This document shows, piece by piece, positions 8,121 to 16,800 of a DNA stretch of 64,000 nt. The notes beneath the pieces were generated by a model. That model was not told the DNA's origin. It saw nothing but the letters and a program-made list of their open reading frames with translations, and did no database searches. Position 1 is the first letter of the stretch, and each line of letters opens with the position of its first letter. The translations under genes were made by a program, and so were the position numbers. Source of the DNA: Thermococcus sp. 18S1 (GTDB taxonomy: Archaea; Methanobacteriota_B; Thermococci; Thermococcales; Thermococcaceae); the NCBI RefSeq assembly GCF_012027645.1, contig NZ_SNUU01000001.1, positions 682,001 through 746,000 of the forward strand, in the 5' to 3' direction.

Positions 8121-9400
8121 CAGCACACCCCCTCGTAAATTCTGGCGGTCCTTTCCGCGGCCCTCACACGTCTCCCGTCAACCACAATCTTGCCAGAGTA
8201 ATCCAACTCCTCGAACTGTTGCCACTCTGTCACTATGAGAATAACATCCGTCGAATTCAAAACCTCCTCTGGAGTGGACGCGTAGGTGATGTGTCCTCCA
8301 ACGTCAGGGTAAGAACGCTTGAAATTCTCCATTGCCTGAGGGTCGTGGACGATAACCTTAGCCCCCCCCTCAAGGAGTTTTTTAACGACGAGATAAGCCC
8401 TCGTTTCTCTCACATCGTCAGTATTCGGCTTGAAAGCCAGGCCGAGAACTCCAACCTTCTTCCCATTCAGGTCCGGCACGTGCTTCTTTAACAGTTCGAT
8501 GAGTTTCAATGGTTGCCTCTCGTTAACCTCTATTGCAGCCTTGATGATTATCGGGTCTTCTCCAAGTTCTTCTGCTTTCCTGACGAGCGCTTTGGTGTCC
8601 TTCGGGAAGCAGGAACCGCCCCAGCCGATCCCGGTCCTGAAGAAGTGTGGGCTGATCCTGTGGTCTAAGCCTACTCCTTCAAAGACTTTCCAGGAGTCTA
8701 TGCCGAGCTTTTTGCAGATGTTCCCAATCTCGTTGGCAAAGCTTATTTTGGTCGCGAGGAAAGCGTTTGAAGCGTATTTTATCATCTCGGCGGTTTTAAT
8801 GTCGGTGAAGAGCTTTGGCGCGTTAATTGGGGCGTAAAGCCCTTCCAGAACCTGCCTCGTTCTCTCGTCCTGGACTCCGATTACGATCCTGTCCGGGTTG
8901 AGGAAATCCTTTAAAGCCACTCCCTCGCGGAGGAATTCCGGGTTCATCGCCAGGCCAAAATCCTCAAAGGCTTTTTTGCCCGAGTGTTCTTCGAGAATGG
9001 GTTTTACGATCTCCTCTGTGGTGCCCGGGAGTACGGTGCTCTTAACGACAACAACGTGATAGTCACTCTTCTCCTTAAGGGCTTCTCCAATTGACCTGCT
9101 CGCGGTTTCAACGTACTTAAGGTCGATTGAACTGTCTTCCCTTGAGGGGGTTCCAACGGCTATGAACGTAACGTCCGAGTTCAGGATTGCCTCGCGGTAG
9201 TTTTTAGTGGCGTGATACTTCCCTTTGAATTCTTTCATGAGTTCTTCCAGTCCCTCCTCGTAAATCGGGGGTTGAGCGTTGTTTATCATTTCAATCTTGT
9301 TGTCATCGACGTCAACGAAGATGACTTCGTTGCCGAGTTTGACGAAGCCCATTCCCGTGACGAGCCCCACGTAACCGGAGCCTATGATTGAGATTCGCAT
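8117..9400 (-). CDS. ugd: UDP-glucose 6-dehydrogenase
   Basis: 427 residues, a usual length for the UDP-glucose/GDP-mannose dehydrogenase family. It has the NAD-binding GSGYVGLVTG at 7-16, the central domain, and the catalytic cysteine block GIGWGGSCFPKDT near residue 260, followed by the C-terminal nucleotide-sugar domain (LGLAFKPNTDDVRETRA). It oxidises UDP-glucose to UDP-glucuronate, although UDP-ManNAc or GDP-mannose cannot be excluded from sequence alone. First gene of the ugd-galU-GT2 operon; GGGTGAG precedes the ATG, and a TATA (9443-9449) is shared with the divergent glycosyltransferase. Confidence 0.9.
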   Translation of the reverse strand: MRISIIGSGYVGLVTGMGFVKLGNEVIFVDVDDNKIEMINNAQPPIYEEGLEELMKEFKGKYHATKNYREAILNSDVTFIAVGTPSREDSSIDLKYVETASRSIGEALKEKSDYHVVVVKSTVLPGTTEEIVKPILEEHSGKKAFEDFGLAMNPEFLREGVALKDFLNPDRIVIGVQDERTRQVLEGLYAPINAPKLFTDIKTAEMIKYASNAFLATKISFANEIGNICKKLGIDSWKVFEGVGLDHRISPHFFRTGIGWGGSCFPKDTKALVRKAEELGEDPIIIKAAIEVNERQPLKLIELLKKHVPDLNGKKVGVLGLAFKPNTDDVRETRAYLVVKKLLEGGAKVIVHDPQAMENFKRSYPDVGGHITYASTPEEVLNSTDVILIVTEWQQFEELDYSGKIVVDGRRVRAAERTARIYEGVCW

Positions 9401-9442
9401 AGATACTCACCCTAAGTCCTTTACTCTAGTCGCTTATTAAAG

Positions 9443-9450
9443 TTTATATG
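9443..9450. promoter_or_regulatory. Shared bidirectional TATA box between ugd and glycosyltransferase
   Basis: The block AGTTTATATG (9441-9450) reads TTTATAT on the plus strand and CATATAAA on the minus strand. It lies about 42 bases before each start codon (ATG 9485 plus, ATG 9400 minus). No other good TATA is seen for either gene, so one TBP site may serve both directions. Confidence 0.55.
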
Positions 9451-9484
9451 GGGTTGCCGTATTAGACTGTGGTGAGGTACATCC

Positions 9485-10528
9485 ATGAGAATCATTGCCC
9501 TCCCTGCCTTTCGAAATAGGGAAATAAATCCCTATAATTCGCTGTTATATAAAAATCTGATAGCGCTTGGGGTTAGAGTTGAGGAGTTTTCTGTCTGGAA
9601 ACTTGTTCAAGAGAGATATGATATATGGCACATTCATTGGCCGGAACTAGTGCTCAATACCCCCTCTTATTTAGCGGCAAGCCTTAGGGCCAAGGTCTTT
9701 CTTTCCTTAATAGAGATTGCACGAAAGCGAGGCATTAAAATAGTCTGGACAGTACATAACCTCAGATCGCATGAAGGGTTTCATCCGGAACTTGAGGAAA
9801 GATTTTGGGAGCGCTTCTTGGGCATGGTGGACGGTCATATAAGTTTAACTTCGACAGGTCAAGAGGAACTTTTTAGGACGTATCCACAGCTGAGACGTGT
9901 CCCTGGCTTTGTAATTCCCCACGGTCACTATCGAGATGTATATCTCAATAATATCTCCCGTGAGCAGGCAAGGGCGCTCCTTGGACTTCCGATGGACTCT
10001 AAGGTTATCCTCTTTATCGGGCAGATTAGGCGGTACAAAAACCTGCCCTCGCTAATCAGGGCGTTCAATTCACTTCCTGAAAAAGACGTTAGACTTATTA
10101 TCGCCGGGAAGCCCGTTGACCGGGAACTCACTAACCAATTGTTCAAGCTAACGAAGAATAATAGCAGGATAATGTTTCACTCGAGGTTCATACCTTCGGA
10201 AGAGATTCAGGTGTACCTTAACTCTGCTGACCTCGTGGCACTGCCGTACTCTGAAATCCTAAATTCTGGTGCAGCTCTGCTGGCACTCTCTTTTGACCGT
10301 CCTGTTCTCGCTCCCGCTAGGGGAAGTATGGTTGAATTAAGGGACTCTGTGGGGAAGGAATGGGTGATGTTGTATAAGGGTGAGTTGACGGGCAATATCT
10401 TACACAATGCCCTTGACTGGGCTATTTTAGAGAAAAGACCTGCAAAGGCTCCACTGGACCGGTTTGGATGGGATAACATAGCTAGGGAAACACTCAAAGC
10501 TTACAAAAAGGTTCTTGAGAGGGGATGA
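9485..10528 (+). CDS. Glycosyltransferase, GT-B fold (GT4-like)
   Basis: A 347-residue glycosyltransferase. The C-terminal half has the GT-B donor-binding features: VILFIGQIRRYKNLPSLIRAF, then SADLVALPYSEILNSGAALLALSFDRPVLAP, where Glu and Gly contact the nucleotide sugar in GT4-type enzymes. The N-terminal half (DIWHIHWPE) resembles enzymes that use nucleotide-activated uronic acids or glucose, fitting its divergent neighbour ugd. Base composition is lower in GC (about 40-45% in sampled lines) and codon choice differs from neighbours, which suggests transfer. GGTGAGG lies just upstream of the ATG. Specific linkage unknown. Confidence 0.85.
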   Translation: MRIIALPAFRNREINPYNSLLYKNLIALGVRVEEFSVWKLVQERYDIWHIHWPELVLNTPSYLAASLRAKVFLSLIEIARKRGIKIVWTVHNLRSHEGFHPELEERFWERFLGMVDGHISLTSTGQEELFRTYPQLRRVPGFVIPHGHYRDVYLNNISREQARALLGLPMDSKVILFIGQIRRYKNLPSLIRAFNSLPEKDVRLIIAGKPVDRELTNQLFKLTKNNSRIMFHSRFIPSEEIQVYLNSADLVALPYSEILNSGAALLALSFDRPVLAPARGSMVELRDSVGKEWVMLYKGELTGNILHNALDWAILEKRPAKAPLDRFGWDNIARETLKAYKKVLERG

Positions 10529-10535
10529 TTCGTTG

Positions 10536-11408
10536 TTATTTCACCGAACGCCCGGATTTTTGAACCACAATTTCAAAAAGCTCCTGTGGCCTGCTTATGA
10601 CCTCCCCAGTGTTGCTGCTGAAGAAGCCATGGTCTGAGTGGTCGCCGCCCCTCAGGTCTCCGGGTATGGGCTCCATCCCGTGGTCGGAGATTATGTACAG
10701 CACGTCGTCTTCGTCGAGCTTCTCGGAGACGTTCTTCACGAGTTTGTTGAGGTCGAAGTAGACGTTCATCAGCTTGAGCTTCTTCCGTATCAGAAAGTGG
10801 GATATCTCGTCGAGGAATGGGGTGTACCAGAATATCAGCTCGTAGTCCCCGTTGAGTGCTTCAAAAAGTGCCTTCCTGTCCCTCTCGTACGTCCTGAACG
10901 CGTACTCCAGGAGGGGCTTCAGATTGCCTTTGACGGCCTCGTACATGGCGTCCTTGACGTCCTGGTTCGAGACGTTCCGGCCATAGGAGGGGACGCCGTT
11001 GGTCCAGGTCTTCTCAAAGTAGTCGAACATGGTCCTGTACTTATTCGTCCTGAGGAGGTAGTCGTATGTCTCCTTGAACGGGTCGGGGGTCATAGCGTCG
11101 CCGATCCTCTTCCTTATTGAGAGGGGGAGTATCTTCGCCCCGAGCTTGACGTACCAGGGGGTTTTAACCTTCGTTATGTTGCCCTTGTTGGCTATGAACT
11201 TCTGCCTCTTTATGAACGGCTCCTCTATCTCCGGAATCTTCCTTCCCGTCAGCATCGACGCCCATATGGGAGGGGTTACTATGACCTCGAAGTCCGAGAG
11301 GTCGGTTTTGGAGTGAGCTTTCTGCTTGATGTATTCCAGGTTCCACTCCTCAACGAGGTTGTATTCCAGCCCGTCTATGCCCAGGATCACTATTCTTCCG
11401 GTTCCCAT
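10536..11408 (-). CDS. Alkaline-phosphatase-superfamily hydrolase/transferase, short form
   Basis: 290 residues from ATG 11408 (GAGGTG six bases upstream; the GTG at 11417 is part of that site). It has the metal-binding start ILGIDGLEYNLV, the nucleophile region VTPPIWASMLTGR, and the late metal motifs YIISDHGMEP and DHSDHG. These define type I phosphodiesterase/nucleotide pyrophosphatase relatives, which also include sulfatases and phosphoglycerol transferases. It is a shorter paralog of the gene at 15365. It sits beside a sulfotransferase and the sulfate-activation genes, so it may act on phosphate or sulfate esters of surface glycans; that is inference. Confidence 0.8.
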   Translation of the reverse strand: MGTGRIVILGIDGLEYNLVEEWNLEYIKQKAHSKTDLSDFEVIVTPPIWASMLTGRKIPEIEEPFIKRQKFIANKGNITKVKTPWYVKLGAKILPLSIRKRIGDAMTPDPFKETYDYLLRTNKYRTMFDYFEKTWTNGVPSYGRNVSNQDVKDAMYEAVKGNLKPLLEYAFRTYERDRKALFEALNGDYELIFWYTPFLDEISHFLIRKKLKLMNVYFDLNKLVKNVSEKLDEDDVLYIISDHGMEPIPGDLRGGDHSDHGFFSSNTGEVISRPQELFEIVVQKSGRSVK

Positions 11409-11470
11409 CGGGTACACCTCTTATCCGCGCCTTCAGGCTCACGCGGCCAATGGAATCTAAACCCAGTAAG

Positions 11471-11479
11471 GTTTATAAC
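11471..11479 (+). promoter_or_regulatory. TATA box of sulfotransferase gene
   Basis: GTTTATAAC lies about 25-30 bases upstream of the ATG at 11502. Transcription would begin close to the start codon, which excludes the longer reading frame from 11313 and supports 11502 as the start. Confidence 0.6.
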
Positions 11480-11501
11480 TCCTACCCGCCACAATGGGCT
11501 G

Positions 11502-12467
11502 ATGAGGCCCCTGCTGCTTAAAACACTGGCAAAATTCAACATGCTCGTTGACATCGCCGCGTCGAGGATTCACAATTACTCCCCAAAGGATACTATCGCC
11601 GTTTTTGGTTCCCGCCGCTCCGGCTCCACATGGTTCATGGAGCTCATGGAGTCTCTACCAGGGTACCGATCCGTTTTCGAGCCGTTTCATCCGAGGTACT
11701 ATCCAGAGTTTGGCAGGGTAGGTTTTCCATACGATCCTTACGTTCCCCTCCCGGGTGAATACGACCGCATAAGGGAGTACCTGGAAAGGAGCTTCTCAGG
11801 AAAGGTCTACATCCAGTTCCCCTACAGGATGGGTGTCGTTAAGAGGCTGAAGGGCTCAAAGCTCGTCGTCAAGTTCGTCCGGGGAAACACAATCCTGCCA
11901 TGGGTGGCGAGAACCTTTGAGATAAGGGGCTACTACTTCATAATCCGCCATCCGTGTGCCACGATAGCATCCCAGCTGGCAACCGGTTTTCACTCCAGAC
12001 TGCCCCTGGAGGGGCTTCTGAAAGAGGTTCAGAAGGTCCCCGGACTCGGAGAACAGAGAGATCTCCTCAAAAAGCTTGAGGGTATAAACTCGGAAATAGG
12101 GCGCCTCGCCGCAGTTTGGGCCCTTGAGAACTACATACCCCTTGCCTCGGAGAAGCCGTACCCCTGGTACACGGTGGTTTATGAGAGGCTGATAAGGGAG
12201 CCTGAGGAGGAGTTCCGGAGGGTCTTTGGCCACATCGGTGAGGAGGTTCCTGAGGAGGCCTGGAAGAAGATGAGAAAGCCGAGCATGGTGACGAAGAAGA
12301 GCTACGGCAGGGAGTACATCGGTACACCCAAACAGCTCATCAAGTGGAGGGATCAGCTGAGCGAGAGGCAGGTTAGGGAGATACTCGAGGTCGTCTCCTG
12401 GTTCGGCCTGGATTTCTACGATGAGAGGCCTGAGCCGGATTACGACGCGCTGGCCTCTTGGGGATGA
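11502..12467 (+). CDS. PAPS-dependent sulfotransferase
   Basis: 321 residues from ATG 11502. The P-loop-like block IAVFGSRRSGSTWFMELM (about residues 32-49) binds the 5'-phosphosulfate of PAPS, and FIIRHPCATIASQL is the 3'-phosphate binding motif (Arg and Ser). Together they mark a carbohydrate/lipid-type sulfotransferase. It has no clear membrane anchor, so it would act in the cytoplasm on a lipid-linked or nucleotide-linked acceptor. ATP sulfurylase and APS kinase are encoded a few kilobases away, which supplies its donor. It converges with the flippase gene with a three-base gap. The acceptor is unknown. Confidence 0.88.
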   Translation: MRPLLLKTLAKFNMLVDIAASRIHNYSPKDTIAVFGSRRSGSTWFMELMESLPGYRSVFEPFHPRYYPEFGRVGFPYDPYVPLPGEYDRIREYLERSFSGKVYIQFPYRMGVVKRLKGSKLVVKFVRGNTILPWVARTFEIRGYYFIIRHPCATIASQLATGFHSRLPLEGLLKEVQKVPGLGEQRDLLKKLEGINSEIGRLAAVWALENYIPLASEKPYPWYTVVYERLIREPEEEFRRVFGHIGEEVPEEAWKKMRKPSMVTKKSYGREYIGTPKQLIKWRDQLSERQVREILEVVSWFGLDFYDERPEPDYDALASWG

Positions 12468-12470
12468 CGT

Positions 12471-14018
12471 TCAGCCCGTCCCGGATATGAAGCGGGAGAG
12501 GAGTCTCTTAACAGGCCCGAGGTTTGTCCCTGTCCTGGCCTCAACGGCCTCTATAAGCTCGATGTCCTCCTTTTCGGCCGTCCTAAGCAGGAGTATTAGG
12601 ATGACATAGCCAGCATAAACTGCGATTGTCACCGCAGCTGCGATAATCAGGCCCCCGTCAATCCCCAGGAGTGCGGTTCCTCCTACCAATCCAAGGCCTG
12701 GAAGGAGTGTTTTGAGGTAATTCCATCCAAACGGATGTATCCCCGTCTTCCTGTGAAGCCACCAGGTTCTGTACAGGTTGGCGGTGACGTAGGACACCGC
12801 GGTGGCCACGGCCGCCCCCTCTATGCCATAGATAGGTATGAGGACGATGTTCAGGGCCACGTTGGCGGCCGCCGCGAAGAGGTTGCCTGTCAGGTTTGCG
12901 GAGGGTTCGCCGACGGCTATGAGGCTCATCCCGTTGAGGCCCATCATCACGTGGAACATGAAGCCGGCTGAGAGTATCCTCAGGGCCGTGGCGGCGTCGG
13001 TGTACTTGGGGCCGAAGAAGAGGTTGATGGCGCTCTCCGGGAAGACGAAGACGAAGAGGAACACCGGGAACGTGAGAATGAAGACCCACCTCGTGGTCGT
13101 GCGGTAGAGCTTCCTGAGTCCGTCTATGTCTCCGCTCGTGAAGAAGGCCGTTGCTATGGGCATGTAGAGGAAGCCCATCGAGTTGAGGAAGAGCGGTAAA
13201 AGCCTCGCTATCGGCGCCGCGCCGTTGTAGAGGCCGACCGTGTCCGGGTCGAAGTAGTAGCCGAGCATCAGCGAGTCCGTCCAGCCCATCACGTAGTCGA
13301 GGATTCCGGTGAGCATCAGGGGCAATGAGAAGAGGAATAGCTCCCTTACCAGTTTCCAGTCCATAACCGGCTTCTTGGGCAGGAAGCCGAGGCGAAAAGA
13401 CTCGCGGACGAGCAGCAGGGAGGACAGCACCTGGGAGATGACGTAGGCCACGAAAACGAAGGTGTAGCCTGCTCCGGCAACGAGGCCGGCCACCAGAATG
13501 GCAAGAAACAGCAGGGGAGGCAGGAGGTTTCTGTAGTAGAGGTTCTCCCTCACCCTGCCGTGGCCCCTCGAAACTGCGACGAGGAGCATCGTGAGCACCA
13601 TGAAGGGTATCGCCGGTGATGTCAGGGGAAGGGTCTCGTCTAGGTACCTGTCGTTGAGGAGCGGTGCCAGGCTGGGGGCGAGGAGGACCGTCAGAACCAC
13701 CATCACGAGGGATGCGGTGAGGGCCATCGCTATGCCCGTCGAGACGAGCGCCGGAACCTTCTCCCTCCTGTCCCGCAGGTAACGGGATATCTCCCTGGGC
13801 AGGCCGCTCTGGAGGCCGAGGAGTGCTACCGTCATCGCTATGCTGAGTATAGTCATGGTCAGCGTGAATGAACCGTACTGGTACCTGTCAAAGTACCGCG
13901 CTATTATCGCCCTGCTGAGGAAGGTGAGGAACATTGAAAGTACAGTCCCTACGAGAACTATCCCCATGCCTCTGGCGACCCTTTGGAGTGCCCTCTCAGT
14001 CTCGCCCAATCCATTCAC
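12471..14018 (-). CDS. Polysaccharide flippase (MOP/Wzx-like)
   Basis: A 515-residue protein with about 14 hydrophobic segments and the N-terminal pattern of Wzx-type exporters (MGIVLVGTVLSMFLTFLSRAIIARYFDRYQYGSFTLTMTI, residues 19-57). It would move a lipid-linked oligosaccharide across the membrane. The GTG start at 14018 overlaps the TauE-like stop codon (GTGA), so translation is coupled and this is the last gene of the sulfate-activation operon. The position implies that the exported glycan or lipid may be sulfated, but the cargo is not known. Confidence 0.9.
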   Translation of the reverse strand: MNGLGETERALQRVARGMGIVLVGTVLSMFLTFLSRAIIARYFDRYQYGSFTLTMTILSIAMTVALLGLQSGLPREISRYLRDRREKVPALVSTGIAMALTASLVMVVLTVLLAPSLAPLLNDRYLDETLPLTSPAIPFMVLTMLLVAVSRGHGRVRENLYYRNLLPPLLFLAILVAGLVAGAGYTFVFVAYVISQVLSSLLLVRESFRLGFLPKKPVMDWKLVRELFLFSLPLMLTGILDYVMGWTDSLMLGYYFDPDTVGLYNGAAPIARLLPLFLNSMGFLYMPIATAFFTSGDIDGLRKLYRTTTRWVFILTFPVFLFVFVFPESAINLFFGPKYTDAATALRILSAGFMFHVMMGLNGMSLIAVGEPSANLTGNLFAAAANVALNIVLIPIYGIEGAAVATAVSYVTANLYRTWWLHRKTGIHPFGWNYLKTLLPGLGLVGGTALLGIDGGLIIAAAVTIAVYAGYVILILLLRTAEKEDIELIEAVEARTGTNLGPVKRLLSRFISGTG

Positions 14019-14755
14019 CCGCCCAGCAGTGTGAACAGCCCGATCAGCAGGATTATCACGTTCATAACCCTTTTAAGCTTCTCCCTGTCCGCCCTCCGGT
14101 TGACGTGGGTACCAAGATACACCCCCGGGATTGCCCCAAGGATAAGGGCCCCCGCCAGCTGGTAGTCCACACTGCCCATGCCCGCGTAGTTTATGAAGCT
14201 GAACGCCGACAGAGCCAGGCCGTAGGTTATCGTCACTCCAACGACGTCCTTCGGATCGAGTCTGGCGACGTTCATGAGGGCGAAGCTGACGATGACTCCA
14301 GCACCAACTGAGGTGAACTGAACGGTCAGCCCGACTATGAAGCCGAGGATGTAGACGTAGGCCCACCTTGGACTCACTGGAACGCGAAATTCTCCCTTGA
14401 TGAGGCTTAGAATCGCGCTGACAACGAGTATTGCCCCCAGGAGCACGGTAAGATTGTCGTTGAGGGTGTTCCGGTCCACCTCTCTGAGGATTATCCCGCC
14501 AAGAACTATTGCAGGAACGCTACCGGCGAAGAGCCTCGTTGCTATATCGTACCTAATCCTGCCCTTCCTTCCGTGGAAGAAAACGCCGAAGACCCTAGTG
14601 ACGGTGGCGTAGAGCAAATCGGTTCCGACGGCAGTTAGGGGTTCCACCCCGAGGAATATGAGGGAGGGGGTCATCAAAGCCCCGCCGCCGACCCCGGTTA
14701 GCCCCACGAGAAATCCAACGAAGAGGCCCAGTCCTACGAAGGTCGGCGGAGTCAA
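14015..14755 (-). CDS. TauE/SafE-type (TSUP) permease
   Basis: 246 residues with about seven or eight membrane segments. The N-terminal GLFVGFLVGLTGVGGGALMTPSLI is the diagnostic TSUP repeat motif, and a second related block occurs in the C-terminal half (QFTSVGAGVIVSFAL). TSUP proteins carry sulfite, sulfonates, sulfate or other organosulfur anions. The apparent start is TTG 14755 with GGGGGGT six bases upstream; I see no better start. It lies between cysC and the flippase, so uptake of sulfate for PAPS synthesis is a reasonable role, though the direction and substrate are inferred. Confidence 0.85.
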   Translation of the reverse strand: MTPPTFVGLGLFVGFLVGLTGVGGGALMTPSLIFLGVEPLTAVGTDLLYATVTRVFGVFFHGRKGRIRYDIATRLFAGSVPAIVLGGIILREVDRNTLNDNLTVLLGAILVVSAILSLIKGEFRVPVSPRWAYVYILGFIVGLTVQFTSVGAGVIVSFALMNVARLDPKDVVGVTITYGLALSAFSFINYAGMGSVDYQLAGALILGAIPGVYLGTHVNRRADREKLKRVMNVIILLIGLFTLLGG

Positions 14756-14770
14756 GGCTTTACCCCCCGT

Positions 14771-15316
14771 TCAAGGCAGATAACCGAGCTCCCGGGCCTT
14801 TTCTATTACAGCCGCGACTTCTTCCTCGGGCGTCATCTTTGAGCTGTCCACCCTCACCTCCGGGTTCTCCGGCTCTTCATAGACACCGTCGTAGCCGGTG
14901 AGGCCCTTTATCTCTCCCTTCAGGGCTTTGGCGTACAGGCCCTTCGGGTCGCGCTGAATCCTGACCTCCAGCGGGGCGTAGACGTAGACCTCGATGAAGT
15001 TTCCTATCTCATTCCTAGCGTACTCCCTGACCGCTTTGTAGGGCGAAATGAGCGAGACAATCGCAATGACCCCGTTCCTGCTGAGGAGCTTGGCCATGTG
15101 GATTACAACCCTGTTGTGCATCTCCCTCGCTTCCTTTGAGAAGCCCAGCTCCGGGTAGAGGGTCTTCCTTATCGTGTCCCCGTCGAGTATCTCCACGCGG
15201 TAACCCATCTCCCTGAGCTTCCTCGCGAGCTTTACAGCCAGAGTTGTCTTTCCGGCACCGCTCGGCCCGGTGAGCCAGATTGTAAAGCCCTTTTCGAGGT
15301 TCTTCAGCCCGTCCAT
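14771..15316 (-). CDS. cysC: Adenylylsulfate kinase
   Basis: 181 residues, a usual size for APS kinase. It phosphorylates adenosine 5'-phosphosulfate to PAPS. The P-loop LTGPSGAGKTT is near residue 15, then LDGDTIRKTLYPELGFSKEAREMHNR with the APS-contacting Asp and Arg, and a lid region with DPKGLYAKA. ATG 15316 follows GAGGTGA by five bases; GTG 15325 lies within that site. The enzyme works after the ATP sulfurylase at 17768 in the same operon, and its product is the donor for the sulfotransferase at 11502. Confidence 0.94.
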   Translation of the reverse strand: MDGLKNLEKGFTIWLTGPSGAGKTTLAVKLARKLREMGYRVEILDGDTIRKTLYPELGFSKEAREMHNRVVIHMAKLLSRNGVIAIVSLISPYKAVREYARNEIGNFIEVYVYAPLEVRIQRDPKGLYAKALKGEIKGLTGYDGVYEEPENPEVRVDSSKMTPEEEVAAVIEKARELGYLP

Positions 15317-15364
15317 TACACTCACCTCGCTTCAGCCGTTGATTGGAATGTGAAAGATTGAAGG

Positions 15365-16795
15365 TCAGAGAATGCTCCTCCCGTGCATGCCGGCGAGAGG
15401 CTCCTCAATTCCAAAGAGTCTGAGCATGGTCGGGGCAAAGTCGTAGATGGTGAGCTGTGTCGCCTTGCTCTCGTCGAAGCCGGGCAGATACATCGAGAAC
15501 ACTCCGAACTCGGAGTGGTTGGCGTCGTCCGGCCCGGTGTCGTTCTCGGGCAGGTAGTTGCTCGGGTGGCCGACGGTTCCGGCGGCGCGCCAGTTGAGGT
15601 TATCGAAGTAGACCATTATGTCCGGTTTGCTTCCCTTTGCCACCGGATAGATGTCCTCCGGGTAGAACACCTTCGTGTCCCACTTATCGCCGTTCGGGCC
15701 GCGTATTGACTTTATCTGCTCGGCAACCTCGTCCCTCACCTTCTCGAACCTGGACAGCGGTATCTTGCCCTCCTTCTCCCTGCCGAGGACGTTGAGGAAG
15801 ACGCGCGAGTAGTAGCCGCCCCAGCCCCAGGCAGTCGTTTCTTTCCAGTTCACGTCGAGGCTCTCGAAGCGCTTGACCTTTCCGTCGTGGAGCACTTCGG
15901 GGTTCCTGACCTTCAGCAGGCCCTCCTCGGCCAGCCACTGGTTCACCGCGAAGTTGCCGTGCATGGCCTTTATCCCGTGGTCGGAGACTATGAATACTGC
16001 CGTCTCGTCGAGGTCTATGAGCTTGAGAGTCTCTCCTATCTCCTTGTCAAGGAGCTTGTAGTAGTCCGGGATGACGTTCTCGTACATGTTCCCCTTGCCT
16101 GGGTAGAGGTGGTGGTTCGGGTCGAAGTAGCGCCAGAAGGCGTGGTGGAGTCTATCCAGGCCTATCTCGACGAAGTGGAAGTAGTCCCACTCCTTCTCCT
16201 GAATGAGGTAGCGTATGACCTCGAACCGCTTTTCTGTCATCTCCCAGATGCCGTCCCTGACCTCGTCCTTTGCTTCCCTCCTGAAGGGGACGTCGAAGAT
16301 GTACTCGCCGACCAGCCTTTCAATCTCGCCCTTGAGCTCCTTCGGGTAGGTGTAATCGACGCTTGCATCGGGCGTTATGAAGCAGCTCACGAGGTGGCCG
16401 TTGATGGGCTTCGGGGGATAAGTCGGAGGAACTCCCACTATTATCGACTTCTTTCCCCTTTCGCCGAGATAGTCCCAGAGCGTCTTTTCTCTTACCTTCC
16501 TGCTGTGGGCTATCCAGTAATCGGTGTAGGAATAGCCGGTCCTGTGCCTGAAGCCGTAGAGACCGAGCTCTCCCGGCGTCTTTCCGGTGACCATCACCAT
16601 CCACATCGGGATGGTTATAGCCGGGATTCCCGTCTGCATCGGGCCGTAGACGGACTTTTCTAGGAGCTTCTTCACGTTGGGCATGTCGTCGATGAAGCGG
16701 TTGAACAGGAGCTCCGGCGGGGCCGAATCCAGCCCTATGACGAGGACCTTCTTCGTCCCCTCCATACCTTCCTTAACCTTCCCTTCAAACTCCAT
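15365..16795 (-). CDS. Alkaline-phosphatase-superfamily phosphodiesterase
   Basis: 476 residues from ATG 16795 (GAGGTGAGGGG upstream; GTG 16804 is inside it). Metal and nucleophile motifs in order: VLVIGLDSAPPEL, the nucleophile block GIPAITIPMWMVMVTGK, FIVSDHGIKAMHG, and DDANHSEFG. This is the type I phosphodiesterase/nucleotide pyrophosphatase architecture. No signal peptide is visible, so it is likely cytoplasmic. Lying between cysC and the DHH phosphoesterase, it might degrade nucleotide by-products of sulfation or act on sulfate/phosphate esters. It has a shorter paralog at 10536. Specific substrate unknown. Confidence 0.85.
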   Translation of the reverse strand: MEFEGKVKEGMEGTKKVLVIGLDSAPPELLFNRFIDDMPNVKKLLEKSVYGPMQTGIPAITIPMWMVMVTGKTPGELGLYGFRHRTGYSYTDYWIAHSRKVREKTLWDYLGERGKKSIIVGVPPTYPPKPINGHLVSCFITPDASVDYTYPKELKGEIERLVGEYIFDVPFRREAKDEVRDGIWEMTEKRFEVIRYLIQEKEWDYFHFVEIGLDRLHHAFWRYFDPNHHLYPGKGNMYENVIPDYYKLLDKEIGETLKLIDLDETAVFIVSDHGIKAMHGNFAVNQWLAEEGLLKVRNPEVLHDGKVKRFESLDVNWKETTAWGWGGYYSRVFLNVLGREKEGKIPLSRFEKVRDEVAEQIKSIRGPNGDKWDTKVFYPEDIYPVAKGSKPDIMVYFDNLNWRAAGTVGHPSNYLPENDTGPDDANHSEFGVFSMYLPGFDESKATQLTIYDFAPTMLRLFGIEEPLAGMHGRSIL

Positions 16796-16800
16796 TCCCC

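Noticed and set aside
11313-11501. N-terminal extension of the sulfotransferase frame
   Set aside because: It crosses the TATA box at 11471 and the opposite gene; the protein family begins near ATG 11502.
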